Part shown: piece by piece, positions 12,201 through 24,200 of the stretch
Position numbering within the stretch: the stretch's first letter is position 1
Layout of the letters: every line of letters begins with the position of its first letter
NCBI GenBank assembly: GCA_012064415.1
Contig: SSNU01000026.1
Location: 231,117-295,116, forward strand
DNA length: 64,000 nt
Direction of reading: 5' to 3'
Origin: Gyrodactylus bullatarudis
Lineage: Eukaryota > Platyhelminthes > Monogenea > Gyrodactylidea > Gyrodactylidae
Position numbers and translations under genes: made by a program
Notes under the pieces: generated by a model
Told to the model about the DNA's origin: nothing
The model's database searches: none
What the model saw: only the letters and a program-made list of their open reading frames with translations

Positions 12201-15200
12201 GCATAAAAAATATACCTTGTTTTGGATTAAGTATTTAGCTTCTACGAAAATTAATCTTATTATCTCTGAACATTGATAAGTTTAATAATTACGATCAAAA
12301 AGAATCATGAATTAAGTAAATTCTACTTCCTTCGGTAAAATTTCAAATATCTATGGCATTCTTATGCCTGGCTAGCAAAAATATAGCATGATAGCAAACT
12401 AAGATAGTTTGTGATATACTATCAAAAAATAATCATAAAAATTTTTTCGAAATCATTGAAAAAAGTCAGTTTTAACATAGAGGTCATATATGACCTCTGG
12501 TATCGAAAGGGTTAAAACGAGTGAAGGAGTCAATTGATGCTTTTAAAATTCTATATATTTTTAGAATTCACCTCAATACTATATCGAGTTAATCAAAGCG
12601 GCCATGCAGGTCGGTAATGCTAGCAAAGGACTCTTTGAGAATATATCCCAGAAGAAACCAGACACGATGGAAATCAACAAGGAACGCATTTGCTCAGATG
12701 ACTATGATGTCTTGCTGAAATCAATTAGGGTATATATTTTTTTTCCTATATAAATGCTCGCTTCCTCTTACTGTGAAATTAATTTCTACATCAATTTTTT
12801 CATCAAGATATCGAAAAAATTTTAGAAATCAAACTTGACCATTTTAAGAAAAAAAAATTATTTTACGGCATGGTCATTTCTTAAATTTTGATTAGGCACC
12901 AAAATCCCATTTTGGATCAGAATAGGACAAGAAAATCAAATTTTCGATAGACCCGCCATGTTCGAGGGATTTCGAAATTTCATTGATTTTCAGGTGGTGA
13001 AAATGATCGGAATTTAATTCCTTCTCTTCTTTTGATCGTGAAAAAACTTCTTTTGACCATACTCCCATTTTCAGATCAATAAAAGAATTTCAGCTCAAAG
13101 TTCGAAAAAATGGGATTTTGGCGCCAAATCGAAATTTGAAAAATGTCCATATTTTCCATGTCAATTAGTTTTGGCTCCCTCAGGTCTTAACATCAGGCTG
13201 TTTTCTTTTTCTTTCTAGTCAATATCAAACGAAAAGAATGCCATTGACAGCCTATCAGTCGATATTATTCGTGAAATCGATTTGATTAAGCAACGTCTGT
13301 CAACTCAGAGCCTCATAAATGACATAAAAATCTATGAGAACAACCATCTGAATCAGACAATCGAGGAGATTCTTGACTTTAACAAGACATTTGAAATGGA
13401 TGTCAATTGTATTGTTAGCCAGATAGAGTCCTGTTACTTTTTTATCAACGGACCCGAATTTCAAAAATGCATCAATAATTCAATTATGAATGTGAGTTCT
13501 GACCACTCTTCTTTAAAAAACCTACTAAACTTGAATAATTAAAAATAATCTGAGCATTTTATTCATGTTCAAATCTAAAAAATCGGAAAGCTAATTTCGA
13601 AACTTAACTAGGCCGAGATTTGAACACTTATCTACCAGTTTTGGTGGTTGAGAAAGCACACGCCCTGTTTTTGACTCTTCAAACAGTTTTTTATTACAAA
13701 AATCATAATCCTACTATGAATCCTTTCATTTTTTCGGTTTTGAGTTTCATTTTGTAGAGAAATTTCTCCTGATTTGATCTGTACCACTAAACCCTATTGA
13801 ACTTGTTCGTCTATACTATAATTAATTACTAGGGCCTCAAAAATAGTACCAAAAAAGATGAAAATTAGTATCTCATAAATTGAAAAATAAGTAGAAAAAA
13901 GTACTTTCAAGAGAATTTAAGGAATTTTGAGTTAAAAAATAGTCCTCTACCGTAAATTGTTGCTGAATTTTTAGTCAATCTTGTATCAACGAAATTTCTG
14001 ATTTTTGTTCAAATTTTATTCCATGATAGAAAATGACCCTTCAACTGTTCTTGAGCATATTTTACAAAATACATACACATGTACATATCCTTTTAGTTGA
14101 AATTTGAAAATCATGAAGGAATATTATCCAACAAAAAGCTACGATCTAGATGCTATTTTCCCACATGATGAAAGCTCGATATCAGGAATATAGCAATCAA
14201 TTCATCGAAAATTGTGATTGGTAGCTAGATCAAGAATACTATATTCTGAGATTAAATTTGAAAAATAGTACAATAAAATACCTGGGCAACAAATTAGCAC
14301 AGAAATAGTACCAGCTATCTTTTAAATAGGATTAGATAAGCAGATTTTTTCTTCAGATTATTAAAACCAGCCAGTCCTTTGTCAAGAGTAAAAATAGACC
14401 AAATAGTACTTTTTCGAGGCTCTAGTAATAGCTAATTACTGGTAGAGAATAACTAGGACATCAAAAAGTCCTGGCTGTTTGAGATCTATTTTCATTTCGG
14501 TTCAATTCATTCTCACAATGCCAAGGATAAGAGCTACACTACGCATGAAGATTATGCGAGTTGTTACGAAAATTGCACCGGAATTTCAAGCTCAGACCTC
14601 TTTGATTATATTTATCAGAAAATAAATTTCAATTTGTCCTAATTTAGCCTCCTATTTTTGATTCTCTAGTAATAACTAAACCACAGAAATTCCATTTTAT
14701 ATTTCTAATCTGACTAATCGGAAGAATTGAGCAGACTTTTGCGATTTTAAAAGATCCTCTATAGAAGAAAGGCACTGTAGTGCTCTACTGGCCAGTTTCT
14801 CCAGAAAGTTTTTCCCTAATCTTTCATTCTGTTACACAAAATTTTGCTATGTAAACTTTACTATTACCTCTGCTTTGAGGCCTTCATTGTTGGACATTTC
14901 ATAATTTGACCTGAATAATTGAAATGTTTTTTCATTACAGCTGCAAAATTCGTTGAATTGCTTCAAGAGTATGGAAGAACGATTCGATCAACATGCAAAT
15001 TCACTAAACAGAAATCGACTGTCATATCTGCAGGATTTCGATGACAGCATACTCGAACGGTTACGTACAAAAATAACAGTTTTAAATGACCATTTGAATG
15101 ATTTCAAGTCAGAAGTTTATAGATTCTCCCAACAAGTTGGTTACATACAATCGTTATACTTTACTTGCTTAAAACTATTAAACCTTTTCAATATTCATTC

Positions 15201-18200
15201 ATTTTTTCATTAGGGAAATATAAACCAAGCCGTTTTGACTCTGGTTAACTCAGATTTGGACCAAGGATCATCCGGAAGTTCCCTTATGAAGCAAGCAAAG
15301 TTCTTCCTTGTATCCATGAATGAAATCATTGAATTGTCGAATGGTAATGAAAAGAGTGAAAACTTTGTCAAGGAACTAGTAACCTGTAGAGATGCCCTCA
15401 AGTCGACTATGGAACATGTTGGTTGAAAAAACTTGGTTTTTCTTCTAAAAAAATTCAAAAAAATCAAATTTTTTTTCAGATTGAAACGAACAAGATAGAC
15501 TATGAATCAGAGGAGGTGAAATCTGAATTGTATCGGCTGATGAAAGAGGTCTCTGATGTTTTCAATGAGAAGAACAACTCCTTGCTCTGCGTCTGCATGT
15601 CGGATCAGTTGGAATTGGTCTCACGGCTAACTAGTCTTTCTGCAACCCAATTCATCTTGACTAGCCAAGAGATTGGCCAAAAGCAAATTTATGACGGAGT
15701 TACAAACTCGAAAATGATCTTTAGTAATGACGAGGTAGGTCTTTTTTATTTAGTCTCATAGGTTTCTATCTAAAAAAATGACCTTTTTTTCATTAAAGTG
15801 GACCAACCAGTTGTCAGAATTGGAAACCAAAACCTTGCCCAGTGTCGCCAATGAAATAATTCTGGTCAAGAGAAATCTCAACGATTACGGCCAGTTACAT
15901 TCGCTTTACAAATCTGCAAAGATATTAGTCACTGTGAGTTAGAATACATTAGGTTTCCCGATACGAATGATTATCTTTATATTTTTCAGTCTTTGGAGCG
16001 ATTAATCAACCTGTCAGATGATGTAGCTCCAATGATAACAGACAAAAGTTCAAGTCACAACTTTCAAACATGCCTTGTGTCGATGAAGAGTTCATGCGAC
16101 GACCTAAATCGACACTTGAACTTGACAAAAAAGATTTTTACGCGTAATGTCGACAAGAAGGACACAAAGAAACCAAAGAAGGAAAATTCTAAAAAGAATT
16201 TACCGATCATTCTGCAGAATAAAATACAAGAGCATTCTAATAGGCTCTGTTCCATTATGAAGTCTTCCAAGTCCCCTAACAAAGGCATAAATGTAGGTTG
16301 TTGTTTTTTCTTAAAAGAATCGATCAAACTCATTGATTTATCAAGGGTAAAATGATGTTTTAACACATGGTCGTGTCTAATTGGTCAATTTTTGTTTTAG
16401 CTCAGTGTTATATCGAAGAATCTTGGAGAGTCAATCGAATTGTTTACAAGGAAATACTTTGATTCCTTTGGCTTCAATCCCCCCAATGAATGCATGACTC
16501 AGTCGGAAATTGAAGAAAAAAAGCTACCTGAATTAGCCTTCATTCTAATGAGAGAATTTGGAGAGTTTAGCCAGTCAACTGGCAGGACTCGCTTACGAGA
16601 ATCTTCCGTTGCTGTCATTAATGAGATATTTGATAATCTTGGCAATATTATTGGGTATATGAAAGAATTATCTAATCAATACTCCCAGATATCTGCAGAC
16701 ACGCCCAGTACAAGTAAACTAAGCAAATTATCTCTAATGTACTTTGGTAATAACCCTTTTGTTATCCTTTTCCATCTATAGATAACCTACTAAAGATTAT
16801 GGCATATTCTGAGAATGTACCAGAGGAGATGTTGACCTCAGATGAGTTCAACGTGAGCTTAAAGAAAAATATTCATGAAATCAATTCGGTACGTACCTTT
16901 TACATCCAGTTAGCGATACCAACTCATTAGGGCCTCAAAAGGTCATTTCATCTTTAAATTTACTGGTCTTATACTGTATATTTTGAGATCATACTGATCA
17001 ATAATTAGCTATCGCTTATGGCCGTTCCTTCTAATATAAAGCTAATCGACATGAAGATAAGAATTTACTATATTTACAAAAAAATCGATATTTTTCTCCG
17101 GATTCACAGAAATAAATATTTTTTTTGAATCCTTTAACGGAATGAGCTAATAAGATGTGGATATTCGAAAAGAATAAAAGGTATTCAATCTGACCAGAAT
17201 TAAGCCGTTTTTCGTATTTTGGAAAATGCATTAAATTTCCACTTTTTCAACTTTTGAGGTCGAAATTTCTATCGATTTCAAAGATTTGAAGCAGTTAAGT
17301 GATGATATTTGGAATCAACATTAAACAAAGATTTCGAATTTGACCATAGAGATAGCGAAGATATTACTGTTTTAGAGAAACTTGCAGATTTTGGATAATT
17401 ATCCAAATTATAATTTGCCATCGTGATTACCGAAATATTCAAATTGTTCGATTTCCCACAGTAATGACGAGTTTCAGTGAACTTCTGAAGGTAAATTCGA
17501 ATTCTTCGTTCAATTTTGATCTTTAATATCATCACTTAAATGCTTCGAATAATCAAAATCGATAACAACTTTGAGCTCAAAAGTTGAAAAAGTGGAAATT
17601 TGGGACATTTTCAAAATTCGAAAGAACGGCTTAATTTTGGTCAGATTCAATTTATTTTCGAATATCCGCATCTCATTAGCTCATGCCATTTTAGAATTCA
17701 AAAAAATATTTTTTCTGTGAATCCGGAGAAAACATCGAGTTTTTTTTTAAAATAGTAAATTCTCATCTTCATGTTAATTAGGTTTATGGCTAAGTTGTCG
17801 CATATTGGATCTAAATTGAAATATGCAAAAAGTCTTCTATTTCTCCAATAATTTCAGAAAATTCTATTGTATAGAACCTTTGTACTTTTTTATAGCTACT
17901 ATTTTGAAAAAAATTGATTAGTGCTTTCATTTAAAATATAGAAACTGCAAACGATTGGAACACAATCCATCTCCAATGTTCAGAGTATTCTAACCAGATC
18001 TATCGAACATCCAGTAACTTATGAAAATTCATTTATTAATGAGACTGAAAAAACTTTAAAGGAAATTGAACTATTGTCTACAAATATCAGAGCAATCAAT
18101 GGTTATTTACCGGGTAACGATGTTATTCAACGCCTGAGGGTCCTCAGCTCAGAATTATCCCAACTTATGGAACAAGCCCCCAGTAACAGTATCAACTCTG

Positions 18201-21200
18201 CCCCTCAAATTAAAAATGAACTCGAGACTTCTATCAAGAAGCTGAATCAGGTTCGTTTTGAATTTGTTTTGAATTTTTTCCTACTTTCTCATTTGCAAAT
18301 TAATTAGATTTCAAAGAATCTGACAGATCTATCTTCCTCTCAATGTTCAGCAGAAATGAAACAATCAAATAACGATAATGAACTAATTGAGTTAATAAAG
18401 AACTCTTCCAATCTGGCAGGGGTTGTCAACAAACTAAAGTCAACCTTTCTCGGATGTGGTGAGAGAGAATTAAGGCTCTATCAGCAATTTCCCACTATAC
18501 TCAACGAGCTGATAAATTCTCTGAATAGTTCTCTACGCTTTGTAGATGAAAAGAAGAGACAAGACGCTGCCCTTTCTCTCTACAATAGTTCTTTGTAAGG
18601 TTCCATTATATTCTACATATCAGATATTTTCAACCAATCAGAGTTTAGAGATTTTTAGTTAGTTTTATTGGATGATCACCATCTAACAATAATATTAGGC
18701 TATATTTTCAATTTTAATTTGTTCTTGATTTTGAATAAGGTCTAGTAAATACGGTGTATTGAATTTATCTTTCGTGTTAGAGATAATAAAATACTACAAA
18801 ACTTATTACTAGTTACAAAAATAAAAAAATTTCCATAGTTTTCTTCTATGCTTCATTTCCCAGACACAACACTTTATCGAGTCATATTCTCAAAGATACT
18901 CAAAATGCTTTCTATTAAGCTTAAAGAACTCATTAGAATAAATATGATCTGATATTTTCTTGATGGTGTAAAGTTTATCCATCTGTATCATTTAATTGGT
19001 GATTCAGATCCGTAACTAGTTTGGTATATTATAGGTAAGTTATCTAAAGCTAGCTGACACGAAGATCATAATTTACTATGTATTTACAAAAAACTCGATA
19101 TTTTTCAATAAATTTGGCCACAGAGATAGCAAAAAAGTTAAACTTGCAGCTTTTGGATAATTTGCCTTCGTGATAATCGAAAAATTCAAATGTTTCGATT
19201 TCCCACAGTAATGACGAATTTCAGTAAACTTCTGCAGGTGAATTCGAAAAAGTGGAAATTTAATGCATTTCCAAAATACGAAAAACGGCTTAATTCTGGT
19301 CAGATTGAATACCTTTTATTCTTTTCGAATATCCACATCTTATTAGCTCATTTCGTTAAAGGATTCAAAAAAAATATTTTTTCTGTGAATCCGGAGAAAA
19401 ATATCGATTTTTTTGTAAATATAGTAAATTCTCATGTCAATTAGGTTTAATTTATTATTTGTGACATGAACGGTTCAATTGAGTCTTGATTCATGAATAT
19501 TTCAATTATAAAGAATGCTAAGTCAGTGGTCGACAAAGTTTGATCAAACGTTAAATGCAGTCGTTCCAACTCCAAGGAAATCAGTAACTGAAATTGCTAA
19601 TGTAACAGTCGGCATTGTTGATGGAGTAATGAATAATTCAACTGTTGTCAGTTCGCCTAGCCAGAATAGTTCAGGGAAAAGTAGCAAAGGCAACGATTAC
19701 ATTCAAGATTTAATCAAGCAGATACTCAGTAATCTTAGGACTAACGTTAATCTATCTTCAAATGACAACAAGTTCGCTTATTTAAATATGCCAGTCTCGA
19801 ATGACAATATATTTGAATGCAACCAGAAAATTGAATTGACTGGTCGCAAGTTGATTCACAGCATCCGAGAGATATCGAAGGGAACTTCATCTAAGGAAAA
19901 CTATGAGACAGTTACTAGAATCGCTAAAGAGGCTGTGGAAATACTCAATGCATCACGTCAAGCAGCCTATATAAAGTCTGTGGCACACGAATCGAGTAAT
20001 CCCGGCCGCATCGCTAAACTTAGTGAAGATCAACAGAGAAAGATTAGAATGTACCAGGAGAAAATTGATTCCATCTCAAAGGCAATTCAATCACCTAAGC
20101 GAATGACCAAGGAAGAGGTACGCTAATTTTATGTTTTAAATTTGCATGAGAAGCTCTACTCAGACCAATGAAATTTGAGGGACATATTTTGACCAAGAAA
20201 CTACAATTTCATAGTTAGGTTTCCTGATAATCATATACATTTCTTTACAGATTCTCATGATAAATGATGAAATTAACGAATCTGTTGATGGCATTTGTGA
20301 CATTTCAATAGGCTGCCTGTTAGATTTGAAACAAATGGATCGTAGGGTGATCAATCGAAGTCTAGAGTCTGTCCGTGAAATTAACTCAGACCTAAAGGAG
20401 ATAATTGAAAGTATCTCGCAATCCAATATGGACCATGTTCCCGTTGATGTAATCAACACCTATGCCAAGACTATCTACGATCAGAGAGCTAGCATATTTG
20501 ATTTGTTAAACTGCCTGGATGATTTCACATCCCAGATTCACTCAAAAGTAGGATCTTTTTGTTTTATTTCGATATGAGTCAACTCAAAATCTTTTCCTTT
20601 CCATATAGATCTCAGAGAAATCATTCACAGAGCAAGATGCCATTCTAAATTGTAACACGAGGCTATATGGTGACTTGGAAGAGCTTCTCAACCTCTGTCC
20701 GAGAATCTTGCAGGATACTTCGATTGAATTTTGTGTTTACGAGGGGAAAGCAGATAAAGTTGATGACAGTCTCAAGAACCTTCAAATGGAAATTAGGTTA
20801 GTTCTATAAACCCTCATTAGTCCTTAATTGTAATATTCCTCTTACAAGAGATTCTCATTTTTTTCATAATTTCAATACTATCTCAAATAACTGAAAATAC
20901 AAACACAGTTCCAAGAGAAATTAGAGGGACCAACTATTCTCTAATTCAAGCTAAATTTCTTTGAATCTTCAAGAATATATATTTATGCATGTATCAGGGA
21001 GCTTGGGATAGATTCTCACGCTAATTAATGTAAACTGCGGTCATTTGTTTCCATGGGCTTTTTTGAGATTGTGACTCATGGGGCAATTAAGGTTGGTGAT
21101 AAATTCTTGGGAATCTACTTTGGCTTTTTTGATGGAATTTTTTTCGTTTTCAAAATAACCTTTTATTTTGTCTCAAACCGAGTTAGTTTTAAAATTTAGT

Positions 21201-24200
21201 ACAGTATTTTAAAAATATCATCAACTCTGGCTAGTTGTATAAACTAAGCCTAATTGAAATTTAACCTACTAGTCAGAGTGTGGTCACTATTGAATCCTGG
21301 CTATGGTGTACTGACGAGTCCTAATTAGGACGAAATGCGTCTACATCTGCCACCATGAGTTGAATATTATTTGATTCTTTGACACTTGCTTATCCGAATT
21401 GTAACATCTATAGGTGTTAGAACTTACATCATATTAACTGCCAGGCGAGTCGACTCAACGAATTGTTAAGCACCCGTCAAACTTGACTCTTGTTGAAATC
21501 TGTAAAATAAAACTAGATGCCTCTATTATTGTATTTAACGCAAGGTATTTTCTAAGTAATGAAAAAAATCTTTTGTAGTAACAATTATCCTGGCCTGGAA
21601 GCTACCGCTAAATTCCAGGATATTCTCCAACACCAGATAAAAGAGCTGGACAATTATCTGATGAAGATGCTGATGAATCCGAATGTGGCCAACGACAAGA
21701 GCTTTGATGATGAGATTGTCATTCTCGGCAAGTTATGCCAGAACATATGCATTTACTCAAGGAAGATTGGGACAGACGTTCGCCATAATCGCCCAGAATT
21801 TATGACACATGATCTAAATGATTTTGCTCAAATTATTAATAGATTTATTCAGGTAAGAAAAAATTAAAACCATCTCTGATTGAATTTAAGTAAATATAGA
21901 TTTACAGCTTTTTATCGCAAAACATTGATTTCTTCAATTGAGGCTAGTTGACATGAAGATGAAACTCAATATTTTTCTCCGGATTCACAGGAAAAGAATA
22001 TTTTTTTTGAATTCTTAAATGGCATGAGCGAATAAGATTTCCACTTTTTCATCTTTTTAGCTCAAAATTTTTTATCGATTTTGATGATTCGAAGCAGTTA
22101 AGTGATGATAAGTATTTGGGATCAAGATTAGACAAAGAAAAAATAGGAATTAGAATTATATTCATGTTTTCAAAATGTAAAATAAAAATTGTTACTTGAA
22201 TTTAAAATATTTCCAAAACCTTACAGACAACGAAAGAATCAGCAAGTCGCATGAAAAAGGCCGATCATCGAGAAACCTTTATCCAAACCTCAAAAACAGT
22301 TATTGAAGCAATAAGCTCACATATTCATGATATTCAAGAATCCCTAGAGAATAGACAACTTTCCCAGAATCTTTCGTCCAACTATGAACAGGTAACATTT
22401 TGAAATGCTTAGTTTTTCTGCCTGCATTTACACCACATAATGATAGAATAAACATGAGTTTTTGTAAGCTTCTTTCTTTATTGTAAAATGTAAAAAGTAT
22501 CTAGACAAACAAGAAAAATAAACTTCTGTTTGCCTTCTTTATCTTAGAATAGGCTTCTATATTAACTTTATCTTTTTAAAATTTTGCTTGATTATCATTG
22601 GTGCCCCAAATAGTTAAACTATACCATTGATTTTTCTCGTCTTGCGGCTGTTGATAAGAATTGAGCAATTTCTGAAATTTCAATTTAATTTAGGCCATTT
22701 TGCTTAGGACGCTAAAACTTTTAGAATATTACAATTTTAATTTTTGTTTACAAGTTTAATTTTGAACAATTCGATCTAAAATTGCGATTGATTTTTAATT
22801 TCATTCCAGATTAACCTCGCAACATGTGAATTCTGCAATTTTCTCGATCAAATCGGAAGCTCCGAGGGTGGTAAGAACAGCTGTGTAACAATTATCAAGG
22901 CAGCCTGTGAAAGAGTACGTTTGTCATCTTATTTTGAAATTGCAAATTTATTGCAATTCTTATTGTATCAAGAATGTCTAATTTCAATAAAAGTTTTCAA
23001 AAATTGAATCGGTAAATAGATCATCAATAACTCTGTTCGCTTGTTACCTGACTGGATGTTATCGTCTGGCTTCTATAGGTCCATCTGTAGAAAAAGAAAA
23101 GGAACAAAGGGTCTTTTTCTACAGATTTTATTTTTCCATGATGCTACGTATTAGGAATTCGTTGAGAATCGGCAGCGATTTGAAAAGCTTACTAATCGGT
23201 AGAGCACAACTTGTGGGGCATATTTCTTGCAAAATTATCAGCATTTTCTGGCAGAAATTAGCAATGACAAATCCAATAATAAGAATTAAGAATTTTATCT
23301 GAAATAATATGATGATACCGGCAAATTCATATTGAAACTCTGTTCATTTTTAGCTAGAAGATTACATCCCTCGTCTTGAACTGAGGCCAGAGAACGGAGT
23401 GAACTCTGACGAAATGATCCACAATATCCATTCAAAGTTGATCAATCAATCGATAATCGTACAGAACCTAATAGAAAACTCAAACAGTGAAAATGTCAAC
23501 TCGGAAGGGAGCCAAAATCAAAGTTCTAAGCTAGCCTATGAATTTTCAAAGTTGTGTGACATCGTACAAACGATTTGTTACCATCAGGTCTTGTCCATGT
23601 TGAATGTAAACAATTCACACCAGCAGGTAGCCAAATCGAGAAAACTAAGGCATGCTACAATTGTGAGTTATTTTTTAAAAATATTTTTCACATGCCTAAT
23701 TGGCCCTTTAGAATCTCGGCCTTGAATGCATCAACATGTTACAAATGCCCACAAGCAACTACCAAAAAGTTTTGATAGGCCAAGAAAACCTTGTTGAAAT
23801 CATCAAAGGATTCTATCCTGTCCTCCAAGTGTTCTTAGTCAACTTGAACAAGCTGAAACAACTAATCGAAGCAATCGATCAGGTTTCCAAGAACGTCAAT
23901 GAAGGTACATTTATTCCGGTGAGTTGCTCAGAAGAGTACTTTGCTTCTTCTTTTTTGGAGTTGGCGCCAAATTTAATTTAAATTTTTACAGAAATTTCGA
24001 TATTTTCATCAAGAATTCAAATTTTTTAAAGATTTTTGGTATCCTACTCATGTTGCCCACTTTTACCAGTTGAAGAAAAATATTCTGAAAAAAAAAATTA
24101 TTTTTACGAAAAATATGTTCATTTTTCTAATTTAAATTTGGCGTCAAAATCCCATTTTTCGAACTTTGAACCAAAAATTTCTATTGATTTGAAAGTGGGA

